Shown: piece by piece, positions 24,101-34,960 of the stretch
Layout: each line of letters begins with the position of its first letter
Position numbering within the stretch: the first letter of the stretch is position 1
Assembly: GCA_959347315.1 (NCBI GenBank)
Contig: OY365815.1
Location: 16,111,823 to 16,175,822 of the forward strand
Source of the DNA: Bimastos eiseni
Lineage: Eukaryota; Annelida; Clitellata; Crassiclitellata; Lumbricidae
Length of the DNA stretch: 64,000 bases
Reading direction: 5' to 3'
The notes under the pieces: generated by a model
What the model was told of the DNA's origin: nothing
Seen by the model: the letters and a program-made list of their open reading frames with translations, nothing else
Database searches by the model: none
Position numbers and translations under genes: made by a program

Positions 24101-25624
24101 CCGAGACCGAGACACTAAAAAAACTGTCTCGAGGCGTCTCGATACCGAGACACTGTCTCGAGACCATACAACTCTGGTCACATGTCAAATACTGCCAACC
24201 TAAAACATGGTGTGCCCCAAGGTTCTATCTTAGGTCTACTCTTTCTCCTGATTTTCATTAATGACCTCCCAAATGTTTCTAGACATTTTCACTTTCTATT
24301 ATTTGCTGACAATACTATAATCATTATCTCCAGCTCTGACTACTCCAAAACTTTTCAGTTAGTCATGAATTAACAAGCATTGCTAATTGATTCACCGTGA
24401 ATAAACTGTCTCTCAACGTTGAAAAAAACGAATTATATTTCATTTGCTTCTCCTAGCAAACCCTTCCCGAAATCAATAAGCCACTTATGTTAAATAATAT
24501 TTCCATTTCTGATCAGTTCCTTGGTGTTTTATTGACCAATCACTTAACTGGAAAACTCACGTTGACAACCTTGCTGCAAAAAAGCCATAAAATTTAGATT
24601 TAGAAATAATTACCATCTTCACTTTAGCTCAACTTCGGATAACATCTTGTTGCACAACATCAGATCACAAGAAAGATGCTACGGTGCAACGTTATATAGC
24701 GGTATTTTACGAGTTGTATGAAGGGAAGGTCAATGAGTTCATTTGTTTCCAGGTGGAAGGATGTGAGAGTCAGATCGGAAAGTGTCGCATGGATGTTGGA
24801 TCTCTGAGCTGCGGACCATTCCAAATCAAGGAACCATATTGGATTGATTGCGGTAGACCAGGAGGAAGTAAGGGGAATGCTACAGTATCTAACACTACCT
24901 TACCTTATCTTGCTGACACCATTTTGCCTTAAACATTCCATATCTTCACTAAACATATCATGCATTTTCAGATATATGCCATTGTTTTCTTTTGTTAATC
25001 TGGCACTGCACCATGCGTTATCGTACCGTACCTATTACCTACATGTATATAACCTTTGTTCAGCTTAACAAAACCTCATCTGGTCATATCCTTTGACTTC
25101 GATAAAAGCATGATGATAATATAAATATCTACTTAGAAATAATTATCCTATTATTGTGAGACTTAACACAACTGACCACAGGAGCATTCACAGCATTGTA
25201 ATATCAATGATGATAAAATCAATAACTTAAGTTTTGGACCATACAATACATTGCCATGCGACACCTTAAAACAATATAATTATATCACGTTGTATACCAG
25301 TTACCGAACCTGCTCTGCTTTGACGCAGACTGGAAGTCGTGTACAACTCAGATGGCCTGCTCTAGGACATGTGTCAGGAACAACATGAAGCGTTATGGTA
25401 AATACTGCACCGGGGGCCGAACTCCCACCTGCCAGGACTACGCCCGCATCCACAACGGAGGTCCTAAAGGCTGTCAGAAGCAGGCAACCATCGGCTATTG
25501 GAAGAAGGTGGAGAGGTGCTGTGCCTCGTCAGCCGGTGGTTGTGGTTTCGACTTCGATGTGTTGAGGTACAAGACGGCAGACATCGAGGAGGGCAACGTC
25601 GACCGAGTGGTAGAAGATGCATAG
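21171..25624 (+). CDS. i-type lysozyme, locus 4, 4 exons, 163 aa
   Basis: Exons: 21171-21201 (donor gtaatt), 23079-23128 (acceptor tttgcag, donor gtaagt), 24753-24867 (donor gtaagg), 25329-25624 (acceptor gacgcag, stop TAG). They total 492 bp in frame. Signal peptide MFYLALSGLL; mature start near ISENCLKCICH; catalytic exon VEGCESQIGKC + CRMDVGSLSCGPFQI (Glu and Asp kept) + PYWIDCG. Exon 4 is intact with all cysteines, and the tail is DIEEGNVDRVVEDA. Compared with neighbours it has Asn at the exon 3/4 junction (GGN), an Ala in TTQMACS, and NNM instead of NYM. Introns 1 and 2 are enlarged by insertions: an inverted-repeat element in intron 1, and a LINE with a nested MITE in intron 2. All splice sites remain good, so I call it functional. 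Expected role: secreted antibacterial or digestive lysozyme. Confidence 0.88.
21420..21653 (+). mobile_element. LINE fragment in intron 1 of locus 4
   Basis: Encodes HLNRVLRSAASLW, homologous to HLNRVIRSAARIN at 30.9 kb in locus 5. It is an old insertion shared by both copies and is cut here by the inverted-repeat element. Confidence 0.55.
21654..22490. mobile_element. inverted-repeat transposable element (~0.84 kb) with subterminal palindromes
   Basis: The two ends are inverted copies of more than 50 bp (GGAAGCCCAACGGTGACATA..., left from 21656, right to 22487). The insert is flanked by ATTCCTT on both sides (21647-21653 and 22491-22497). The locus 5 sequence gives an unoccupied homologous site, supporting a 7-bp target duplication. 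The right subterminal part (22370-22455) has four ~21-bp units around the palindrome CTAGTGCGCACTAG. A perfect hairpin lies at 22229-22263 (15-bp arms, 5-nt loop). The 108-codon frame inside (22040-22366) matches nothing I know. Superfamily unassigned; probably non-autonomous. Confidence 0.75.
23215..24605 (+). mobile_element. decayed LINE reverse transcriptase in intron 2 of locus 4
   Basis: Translation shows ordered reverse transcriptase blocks of a jockey/CR1-like non-LTR element: NCRHISVLPCF, then SSQHGFQPEHSTVMFLL, then FQDITKAFDTINHEIL, then GVPQGSILGLLFLLIFINDL, then FADNTIIII, then LSLNVEKNEL. Several stops occur, and the catalytic FADD box reads FADN, so it is inactive. It is interrupted at 23711-24176 by a MITE; removing the MITE and one target copy restores a continuous frame. 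No 5' end or tail was resolved. Confidence 0.85.
23703..24184. mobile_element. hAT-type MITE with 8-bp target duplication, nested in the LINE
   Basis: The element is 23711-24176 (466 bp). Its ends are CAGTGTTGTATG and the inverted CAGAGTTGTATG, flanked by an exact 8-bp duplication GTCACATG (23703-23710 and 24177-24184). CAG-type ends and 8-bp duplications are hAT hallmarks. It encodes nothing. The inner subterminal parts are made of GAGACCGA-like tandem units and their inverted complement (CTCGAGAC), which could fold back. Confidence 0.88.
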
Positions 25625-26439
25625 AAAAGCCAGACGGTGCAATTATCTACCACATGGACTTCAGAAGAATTGGGCGAAGACTTCGTGCTTTTGAGCTTCG
25701 ATAAAGTCGTGGAGATACTCATTTTTTTAAATAATCTTTTTAGATAGTTCAATTAATGTTACTAATATTTTATGCAACAAACTTATATCAAGACATTATG
25801 CCGACATAACATAGAAAGCAAGTAAAGCAGGGTTAAGCAATATGTTTAACAAAGTTAAAAGAAGGATGAAATTTAATTAGTCAATTATAAGACGTATACC
25901 CTTTAGACACACTAAAATCAAGGGTAATAACAATTTTACATAGTAAGGGCAAAGAATAGGAAGTTAAATGGCTGCATGACTTTAAGCCAGACAATAATAT
26001 TTAAGAACTCTTTCCTCGTTCTCAGCTCTTTTCTTGCTTATATTAATTAGTACTGTAATATAATGGCTATTGAAAGCGCGTAATAGTCGGTTTAACACAT
26101 AATTCAGAAAATAGATGATGTTTTAGTTTTAGAAGGAGACCTGTTCTTGAATATATCATGTAAGATCCTTATCTCTTTTCTGCGGCTAAAAAATCGATAT
26201 TCCAGCAGGCCACATCTAGCAAGGAGGTATAGTTATGTACGTTTGTAGGCTTCCGAAGTTATTTACGGTGGTTCGATTGGAATTACGGAACCAACAAAAT
26301 AAACACGACTAAGCAGACCATAATGTCATTACACTAACTCTGTAACATGGCTGGCTTGCCTGATTATATAACCAGACACAGTGACACTCCCATAAAGGTA
26401 CATGGATGCTAGATCTGTTTCTTAACGTATAAACGGAAT
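25625..26439. other. intergenic region after locus 4
   Basis: The first ~80 bp are the conserved lysozyme 3' UTR block (GAAGACTTCGTGCTTTTG). No canonical AATAAA is evident close to the stop. The region at about 26230-26440 is homologous to 10.9-11.1 kb after locus 2. No exon is seen. Confidence 0.5.
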
Positions 26440-26755
26440 AAAGCCCTCACGAACATCTACCCTAAATACACCTACGCCTATCAACACAACGCCTACCCTA
26501 GCAACACTTGCGCCTATCAACACAACACCTACGTCTATCAACACAACACTTACCCCAACAACACCTACGCCTTTCAATACAACGCCTACGCCTATCAACA
26601 CAACATCTACCCTAACAACACCTACACCTATCACCACAACGCCTACGCCTATCAACACAACATCTACCCTGACAACACCTACGCCTATCAACACAACACC
26701 TACCCTAAGAACATCTATGCATATCAACACAACACCTACCCTAACAACTTTATAA
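26440..26755. repeat. minisatellite, CACCTACGCCTATCAACA-like units
   Basis: About fifteen imperfect ~17-21-bp units alternate between CCTACGCCTATCAACACAA and CCTACCCTAACAAC. The Val/Gly/Ile-rich frame on the minus strand is an artefact. Confidence 0.9.
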
Positions 26756-26929
26756 TAATTTCTACAGCTTCTCGGTGATGACGATCAAGACATCAGTTGA
26801 TGGTCGTTTCTTTCCATTCCAAACCAAAGTCTCACCTTTTCAAGAATTCTTATCCAGACTCACTCGATCATCCACCCTCAAATCGCCGACCAAAGCTACA
26901 CCCCTTTACAGCCTCCTCTGAGCGTCTGG

Positions 26930-27070
26930 AAACCGGACTAAGTCCTTCCTAGGACCACCCTATTGACAACCCATTTGATTTGACGCAGCGCTCGTGAAAA
27001 AGCTGGTTCCCTACGCTCGGCTTTCTAGTGGCGCTTTAGAAGTTTGGAGATTACTATTACGACTATAGAA
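26930..27070 (+). repeat. dispersed repeat family A, copy 3
   Basis: Homologous to 5003-5160 and 13785-13925. The preceding ~160 bp (GATGACGATCAAGACATCAG...) also recur at about 22880-23000 in intron 1 of locus 4. Confidence 0.6.
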
Positions 27071-28033
27071 AATCCTAGTATCGTAATTGTAACTATAATA
27101 GAACATTTACGTCGATGTAATCCATATTGCGCCTCCGATGGTTCGCTCAGTCATCCTACGAGGGTCGTTGTCATAGGAAGAGTTTTGTCTTCTGACTGTT
27201 CTGAGTCTCGTCTTGTTATCGGATTTTGTTGCATAGATGATCATCTGGCCTATGCGAACATGTAGTCGACTTTGATTACTACAATAAGTTGGCCCTCGTT
27301 TCCCGTCCTGTTGTGCCGCAGCAATGTAGGGATGAGATCCGTATTGCTATGATCCATCCTTACTTTGAAAACCCGATGAGTCACATTCCTAATAATACGG
27401 TAGATGAGGTGGGAGCCGCCGATTGATTTAGGGACAATGGCACTGTGGAATATTGCTCAATAAAATTTACTTTTCCTTCTAGGTAACAAAGAAAGTGGAA
27501 GCAATGCACAAATTGCCACAAAATGTGACTTAATTGCTATGAAGTAGGCCTAATTATGAGTTATACCTAATTATACCGCGAATATGAGTGCAAAGTCACT
27601 AATAAGACAATGTTAATGAAACAATTAACTATCTACTTGTTAGACGAATTCGACTGACATGGATCCAAGATACATATCCCATGTTAGTCAGCTCATTAGT
27701 AGGGCTAAAAATCTCGCAAGGATGACTTCAGCACGCATGCAACAGGGCAACCAGAATAAACATTATTTTTTCAAGGACTTGTGACCACACGACTCTGTGT
27801 AGCATAGAAGAAGGTTGAGTAGTGGTGGATCAATCAATCAATTCAAGTTTATGTGGCAAACCAAAGTAACAAATTACATGAGATCGGTATAACAAACAAA
27901 ATTTATGATTTCGCCACAACTACCATCAAGGTAGCATAGCTACAGTGATGGTAGTTGTGGTGAAATATGGTAGCTGTAGTGGCTATAATAATAATCGTAA
28001 TTTCTTTCGGAGCGGTGGTTTTAAAGTTATAAT

Positions 28034-28300
28034 ACTACTAGCTGGGGAACCCGGCGTTACACGGGTTTAGACAGGTTTTTGGCCCTGGAATGCAGGAAGA
28101 CGGCGGCCGTGGGATTCACCAATCCATCTATTTTGTGCCCCAGGTGTTTCCAGAGCGAACGGCGAAGGTTTCGAGTCAATAGCTGTATGTAAATAAATAG
28201 TGTCTTATACATTCTGTATAGACACTGATGCGTACACAGTATACATACTCATCTGACCGACTCTGCATAGGATGGCCAATTAATCTATACGACTGTACGT
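28034..28300 (+). repeat. dispersed repeat family B, copy 1
   Basis: Starts AGCTGGGGAACCCGGCGTTA and contains TAGACACTGATGCGTACACAG. A shorter copy is at 34192-34370. Probably a retroelement; family not recognised. Confidence 0.5.
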
Positions 28301-28379
28301 GCTACCTCCTGGCGACTGATTAGGAAACTGAGACAGGTTTATTGTCCTGGAGAGCCGGAAGACTGCGTCTTCTAATTGA

Positions 28380-29340
28380 CTGCGCTTGAACCCAACAAAG
28401 ACCGAATTTATCTGGCCAGGCACTAAGGTACGGAATGTCGAACCTGACGTTACTATTCTTACGTCTGAATCTCCTGAGTATGTCTGTTCAAGAACGGTCC
28501 GTGACCTTGGTATCCAGTTGGACCAAGAGCTTACATTTTGTTCTACCCTTCATTGCCTTGCTTGGGATTGTCACTACCAGCTACGCCAGCCTCGTCTATT
28601 TACCGTCTGACGCTTTCTCTCGTTCATTCCTTCGTGACGGCTCGGTTTGATTATTCATTGATTATCGCTCGATAGGTCTGGTCTCGCTTCCTATCTAGCC
28701 GAATAGCATGCTTGAACCGTGTCTTGCGCTTTGCAGCGGGCCTCAGCGTGCAAATTCCCAAGCATCAAGCATGACCACGTCTCCAGCTACCTGCTAGAGG
28801 TCCACCACTGGCTCCCTATCAACCAGCACACTAATTACAGGGTAGCTGACTCCGCCGGCTCCCTATTAGCCAGCAAACTAATTACATGCTAGAGGTCCTC
28901 CACTGGCTCCATATCAGCCAGCAGACTAATTACAGGGTAGTTGACTCCACTGGCTCCCTATCAGCCAGCACACTAATTACAGAGCAGTTGACTAGCAGGC
29001 CTGTTTTGATGCTCTCATCAGATCCTCTCGCCAAATTCCTCTCCGTGAGCTCTGTTATATGACTTCAGGAATGCCTGGGCGCCAATCTTTGCTCCTCAAA
29101 AAGGTGTTCTCTTGATTTCTTTCGCTCGTACCGCAAATGAGCAGGATCGAGCATTTTCTGTGGTAAACTCAGTTATCTGGAATGGCCTTGCCTTAGAGCT
29201 GCGTCTACAGTACACTCTGGGACGATACATGAAACCGTTCTCATTAAAATTAAAACTGTTCTCTTTGGGCGCTTTGGAGTCGGGAGCGTTTCTGAATAGT
29301 TACCATAAAGGGGGTACTATACAAATTCCGGAATGAATAA
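28380..29340 (+). mobile_element. LINE 3' fragment upstream of locus 5
   Basis: Shows the late part of a jockey/CR1-like ORF2: LNPTKTEFIWPGTK, then VRDLGIQLDQELTF, then LLEVHHWLPINQ, then the terminal FARTANEQDRAFSVV and NGLALELRL. Stops and a local 3-4-fold tandem duplication (about 28795-28990, units around CACTGGCTCCCTATCAGCCA) break it. Paralogous to 19990-20560. Confidence 0.7.
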
Positions 29341-30404
29341 ATGAACAAATGAAAGTCCAGCTTATCCAGATGCTGGCCCGGTACCGATCCGAATATATTA
29401 AGTTTTCAGTGGATTTAGTCGCATTCAATTAGATAACACTTAGGCAGTAAGAATATCTGTGGAATCAGACATGGTTCGGAATGCAGAAGTTGCCTGTGAG
29501 GCTGTACAATACGTCGTCAGCGTAAAATTGATGTGTCAGAGAACAAAGCGCAAGTTTAGACTCCACATCTGCAGTAACAATAATGAACAGAAGTGGCCCA
29601 GGACTAAAGATCCCGTGATGAGGCCAAAAGAGGAAGGGCCCCAAGGAGAACGAGGTGAGTGAAAGATAGCAGGAGATCGTTCCGAGAGATAAAAATTGAC
29701 CCACAGAAGTGGAAGGTCCCTAATCTATAACGTTATGGAGAGACGATTCAAGAGGATATCATGGTCTATTGAGTCAAAAGCATCCGTTCCTTTGTTCATT
29801 GTTTCATGAAATGTTTATAGAGATGCACACGAATGTAATGTAATGAAAATCTTCGAACTTTTTTAGCGCCCACAAAACCCAAGTCAGGGAGACCAGCTTG
29901 TTCACTGGCGTTATATTCGGAGTCGCTTCCAGCTCAGCCCCGGATAAGGATGGTATGTTCATGACGTTTTCAGAGCGCCAGAGGTGTCAATCCCCTCTGA
30001 GTGATGGAGACGAACCCCCGGTCCCAAGAGCCAGAAGGGTAATATATTCCCCAAAAGACGCAAAAATGTCCCCCCTACCTAAAATCGGAGGCATTTTCCT
30101 CCGGATCCCCTACATGAATGCCCCTGCAGCGCGCCCACCTTCCAATGACTTTCCAAGGTACGTGTATCTATCTGAGCAAAAAACCTAAGCTGAAAAATAC
30201 GACTGAGAGGTTTGCTATTCAGCAGGCCTACACGTCTGGGCAAAGTAATAGTTGTGGCTGGCAGGCGTATCATAAGACAGGTAATAGGTCGCTGCACGTG
30301 ATTAACAATTGACTTGACTGACACCGACTGAGCTAGGCTAGAGAGGTTCATTAAACGCCCGTTGCATTTATCGTAGTTGGATTTTCCACAGACTCTTATC
30401 GAAA
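29341..30404. other. duplicated upstream block of lysozyme locus 5
   Basis: No gene is seen. It is homologous to blocks before loci 2 (about 4.0-4.7 kb), 4 (about 20.6-21.0 kb) and 7 (about 37.85-38.83 kb), including GGAGTCGCTTCCAGCTCAGC and the GTGGATTTAGTCGCA word. Confidence 0.55.
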
Positions 30405-30562
30405 TAGTAACGGTGGCATTTCCAATGTCGTGATCGTTTCCTGTTTTTTTTAAGGGTGTGGTTTATGACTTCGATGTTACAACCGCAGCTGACTTCCCAG
30501 TCGGACATCGAAAAGAAAGAACGATCGACGTTTGTCTCAGATTTCGTATCATTTTCAGCACA
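30405..30562 (+). promoter_or_regulatory. putative proximal promoter of lysozyme locus 5
   Basis: Shared block with GTTTCCTGT (30436-30444), GTTTATGACTTCGATGTT (TATA-like, about 100 bp before ATG) and CGCAGCTGACTTCC. The T-run here is longer than in the paralogs. Confidence 0.5.
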
Positions 30563-32171
30563 ATGTTATTCTACCTTGCGCTGTCGTGCCTATTGGGTAA
30601 GTAGGTCTACATGTAAATTATGTGCGTGTGGATCTATAGGACGTTCACATATCTCCAATGCTATGTGTTAGTCCCTATACTTTAACACTTTGACGATGAG
30701 AGATTGTACTGAAGCAAATTGGAAACCATTGCAACGCGTCGTTAAAGCGTTAACGATCTGTAACGAGCAGACATTACAGACACAGAAAGTGTCTAAGTGA
30801 CTTGTGCTACCGGGTTTTTCTTCGCCGTGTCGTCATGTCAAATCGACTTGGAGTGCAGTGTCCACCACTACCGCCCGGCTCTAGCGGACCTGCACCTCGC
30901 GACGATAGCCCATCTCAACCGGGTTATCCGCTCTGCTGCCCGCATCAATGGGCGCTTCTCTTGCACTTCTACCTCAGACTAGGCGTACACATAAATGAAA
31001 TATTGGCTTCCCATTCTACAACGCATCAGCTGTTGAATAGCTGCACTATTCTGACGATGCCTTCTTGGCTAATTTTGGGGAGCTCTGCTGCCCTGTTTCA
31101 GCTTTGGCTGGTCACTGGCCTCTTCGTTCCTCTTCTGACGGGGAGCACCTGGCCCCGCGTGCAAGAATCTAGACCAGACAGCACCGCGCCTTCTCAGTGT
31201 CTGGCCGATGGCCACACCAACTGGGAAGCGATCACCTTAAAGATAGGATTGCTGCCAAGGAGTTATGCGCCTTGGTTTCACAAGATGCTCAAGTGTAATT
31301 CATATCGCCGTGGTCCAGCTGTCAGTAGACTTTTTATGGGGCGCTATTTGACTGTAAAAATGAATGAACAGAGGAACTTGAGGCCATTGTCTTCGATGTG
31401 GCTGTCCATTAAAGAACAAGGAGCAGACATGTTAGGGCTTGGGACACTTTCGTTTCTTTCTTTGCGTATATGCCTATGGTCGAACCCGTCTATGGGTTTA
31501 GCCAGATGGACATTGAAAGGAATTAATAAATCATTGGAGTGGTGTTGAGGTATAATAATAATCATTATACCCCGCTCAATGTTGTGTCTATGATACCAAG
31601 ATTCCTGTTCAGCTCCTGTGTGATATTTAAGGAATAAACTCGTGGCGAGTACATATGCCTACGATTAACGATACTGCAATTAATATACATGTAGACGACA
31701 CCAGAAAATGATGCGCCTGAGCTATAACTTATGTGAATCAACCTTCAAACAATTTGCACTATATATGGCCTAGAGGACTACAACTTACTCATTTGCCTGA
31801 TTTGACTTTAACTTTCCGTTTTTAAAAACTTTGCAGCCATTGCGGCAGCCGATATCTCGGAAAACTGCCTGAAATGCATCTGCCAGGTAAGGTTTTTTTT
31901 ATCAAGCTTACGGCAATCAAATAAATAGGTATATGCATCGTATTCACGTTATTCTTAGAGCGCCCTTTCTAGAGTAACAATGGTTCCAATTCGCTGGATC
32001 TATTGGGCTTCAACATATTTGGGCCATCTGAACACACGACGATCATTCAGGCGCTTTTCAGTTCATGAAATAATTACCGTCTAGTTCAACTTCGGAGAAA
32101 ATCTAATTGAACGGCATTCAATCACAAGATAGATGCCACAGTCAAGCGCCATATATAGTGCCATTTGATAC

Positions 32172-32210
<39 letters not shown>

Positions 32211-33253
32211 GAATAAAACGGAAGGTCATTGAGTTCATTTGTTTCCAGGTGGAAGGATGTGAGAGTCAGATCGGAAAATGTCGCATGGATGTTGGATCAC
32301 TGAGTTGTGGACCATTCCAAATCAAGGAACCATACTGGACTGATTGCGGCTCACCAGGAGGAGGTAGGTGATAGGTTTGGTGACGCAATACCGTATAATA
32401 CCTTTCTTTGATAAGTGAATATACATACATTTCATATCTTTACTTAGCATATCATATATTTTGTTAAATGAACATATTTTATTTTATTGATCTTGTGCAT
32501 AGGTTGTCTATTATCCTTTAGTTGCCCCGATTGAAGAAACCAAATCAAGTCATACTGTTTCTTCGAACTTGTGACGAAAAGGTTCAATAATAAGAATCTT
32601 TACTAACAAGCTACGATTACGTTAGTTGCGTTTGGAAGTGATGCAAGTCACCCGGGCCAATGACTTCCGGGACCCGCAGAGACAATTTACTTACTGATCG
32701 AAAGGCCAAGTATTCATATAGGGTCAAATAGGGGCCCGTGCGCGATCCTCTGCACCCGGGTTTATGAAAAGCCAGCGACGCCACTGTGTTATTCAATTGT
32801 GATACATCACAAAGAAGACATCATCAGGATTCACATAATAGTATATGAACTAATTGTAAGGAACTCATTACAAAGTGCCATACGGTCTATACCATGTCAT
32901 ATTCACCACACTTCACCACATTTACTGTATTTGATCTTACCTGCTTTGGCGTAGATTGGAAGTCGTGCACGACTCAGATGGACTGCTCGCGGACATGTGT
33001 CAGGAACTACATGAAACGTTACGGTACCTATTGCACTGGGGGGAGAACTCCCACCTGCCAGGACTACGCCCGCATCCACAATGGAGGTCCTAAAGGTTGC
33101 CAGAAGCAGGCAACCGTCGGATACTGGAAGAAGGTGGAGAAGTGCTGCGCCTCGTCAGCCGGAGGCTGTGGTTTCGACCTAGACGTGTTGAAGTACAAGG
33201 CGGTAGACAACGAGGTGGACGACAACGTCTACCGAATGGTGGACGGCGCATAG
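30563..33253 (+). CDS. i-type lysozyme, locus 5, 4 exons, 165 aa (best-preserved copy)
   Basis: Exons: 30563-30596 (donor gtaagt), 31837-31886 (acceptor tttgcag, donor gtaagg), 32249-32363 (acceptor ttccag, donor gtaggt), 32955-33253 (acceptor gcgtag, stop TAG). They total 498 bp in frame. Signal peptide MLFYLALSCLL followed by AIAAAD (likely cleavage near AAA/D). The mature protein has CLKCICQ, VEGCESQIGKC, CRMDVGSLSCGPFQI (catalytic Glu and Asp present), PYWTDCG, DWKSC, CVRNYMKRYGTYC, YARIHNGGP, GYWKKVEKCC, GGCGFDLD and the acidic tail (DNEVDDNVYRMVDGA). It is the most compact gene of the array (2.7 kb) with canonical splice sites, so it is the reference copy. Expected product: secreted muramidase used in innate defence or digestion of bacteria; isopeptidase activity is known for some family members and is not proven here. 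Confidence 0.92.
30850..31345 (+). mobile_element. LINE 3' fragment in intron 1 of locus 5
   Basis: Encodes HLNRVIRSAARIN and, in another frame, WLPILQRIS, and ends with GGGGCGCTATTTGA and an A-rich tail. It has stops in all frames of the expected protein. The long 248-codon frame here is a by-product and is not a gene. Confidence 0.6.
32173..32209. repeat. (AG)n microsatellite in intron 2 of locus 5
   Basis: About 18 AG units, 40 bp before the exon 3 acceptor. Confidence 0.95.
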
Positions 33254-34191
33254 AGCAACCAGATGGCAATCTATCACGTGGACTTCTAAAGAATTACTGG
33301 ACGAAGACTTCTTGCTTTTGTGCTTCGATATAGAGAAAAATTAAACTTTGCAGATACTCAAAAATTCTGTAATATTCTTTATTGATCTTAATACATTTTA
33401 CTAAATGTTATAATACGATAACAGGATGTATGAAGACTTGGAACATACATCCATGGCTGTTTTGCACGTTCCTCTAGTCTTTCGCATCATAATAATACCA
33501 AAACAATAAGTGATTACGGAAACTCTGTAGCATAGTTGTCTTACCCGATCTTATACCATGGCATAGTAGCTCATAAAATACCTACCTCTCGGCGTATAAA
33601 CAGTAAAATGAGCTTTACGATCTTCTACACGCGCATACAACTGAGCTAACGTTTTCATTGTGAACCGACGTTTTCTGCTATTTCCTTTCTATTGTACGAA
33701 CGAACGAACGAACGAACGAACGAACAAAAATGTTTTATTTTAACCAAATCAAAGCAAACTAGGCGCTGCAATAGAACAACTGTATTGGCTGGTAAGTACA
33801 GATTAGGATCAAGGTCAAGAGCCATAAATGAGTCTGACAGTGAGGCAGATTTAAATGTATGGTGGATTGTGCTAATGGCATTAATTGAAGCGCGACAGCT
33901 AGAGCTAAGCTTATATGGAGAAGGGTTGAAATCAGGATAGGACTTTGTGGAAGAGAATTGTTTCGCTGTTGGATTTGCAGGATTCTGAGAGTCGCAAGAC
34001 GGATTGTTTTGGCCAGGGAATTGCGGCGAGGAAGAGAAGCGGGCCGAGCGCAGTAATTGATTTTGTAATTCGCCTACCTGATGAAGATAGACGTATTGGA
34101 GTTAATTGCAGGCTCTGTACTATGGTCGAACAGATAGTTTGAGCAAGTGAAGTGATTTGAAAAGTGATTTGGTGGTGGACAGTTTTACGCG
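33254..34191. other. intergenic region after locus 5
   Basis: The 3' UTR block follows the stop (CACGTGGACTTCTAAAGAA, GAAGACTTCTTGCTTTTG). A (CGAA)n microsatellite lies at 33697-33725. No exon or recognisable protein is present. Confidence 0.5.
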
Positions 34192-34370
34192 CGCTATATA
34201 TTACTCGCTGGGGAACCAGACGTTGCACGGGTTGAGACAGGTTTTGGGCCATGTATGTAAATAAATAGTATTTATATACTTTTTGTATAGACACTGATGG
34301 GTACACAGTACTACCCACCTGACCGACTGAGCAAACGATGACCAACTACTGTATACGTGCTACCTGTACG
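34192..34370 (+). repeat. dispersed repeat family B, copy 2
   Basis: Starts CTCGCTGGGGAACCAGACGTT and shares the TAGACACTGATGGGTACACAG core with 28034-28300, but is internally shorter. Confidence 0.5.
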
Positions 34371-34760
34371 CAATCTCCCAAACCGTTCATTTATTCATGA
34401 CGTTGTATAAGAAGAAGAGGCGTGGCAGACAGATATCACATGCACATGTCGGCAAATGTGCAGCAGGTGTCGACTTATGTCTGTCTTACAAAGCTTGAAC
34501 AATTCTTGCCTTATTTGTCCACTTCAATCTACACTGACGTACTTTGAGGGTCATTGCAGAATTTAAGCCGTATTGCATTATAATTAACATAACCTTATAC
34601 GATCCTAAATTACCCTCTTCGCCTTACGCAGGGGCCTATATAATCATATCCGACTCATTTACTTATATCGCCATGTCATACGATATCTCAAAAATAATAT
34701 ACCGCACTTTAATTCAGTTTTCTTATCTACGTTGCCTGGTACCGGTTGTGTTTGACGTAG

Positions 34761-34953
34761 ACTATAAATCTTGTACAACTCAGATGGACTGTCAGGAAGT
34801 ACACGAGACGTTATGGTAGGCCTACCTACAGCACCAGGGGTCGAACTCCCACTTGCCAGTTGCCAGGACTGCGCCCGCATCCACAACCGAGGTCCTAAAG
34901 ACAGCAAGAAGCATGCAATCGACCATCGGCTACTGGAAGAAGGTGGAGATATA
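34761..34953 (+). pseudogene. i-type lysozyme locus 6: orphan, degenerate exon 4
   Basis: A recognisable exon 4 follows a preserved acceptor-like TTTGACGTAG. It reads DYKSCTTQMDC, then loses about 28 bp (the CSRTCVRNYM region). It then frameshifts, gains a duplicated TTGCCAG, and continues out of frame through the ARIHNRGP and YWKKVE equivalents. Homology stops abruptly after AAGGTGGAGA, so the CC...GGCGF part and the tail are absent. No matching exon 1, 2 or 3 is found between locus 5 and here. The ~250 bp before it resemble the intron 3 sequence of the other loci, so it is a truncated duplicate rather than a processed copy. Confidence 0.8.
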
Positions 34954-34960
34954 ATATTAT

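Noticed and set aside
26422..26730. Val/Gly/Ile-repeat protein on the minus strand
   Set aside because: It is a translation of a minisatellite; irregular 17-21-bp units would shift frame with copy change.
30802..31548. 248-codon open frame in intron 1 of locus 5, longest in the region
   Set aside because: It overlaps LINE remnants whose true frame is different, lies inside an intron, and matches no family.
34544..34819. 91-codon frame ending in lysozyme-like DYKSCTTQMDC
   Set aside because: Only the last part is exon 4 homology; the N-terminal part is intron-like sequence upstream of the acceptor, so it is listed as an exon 4 pseudogene.
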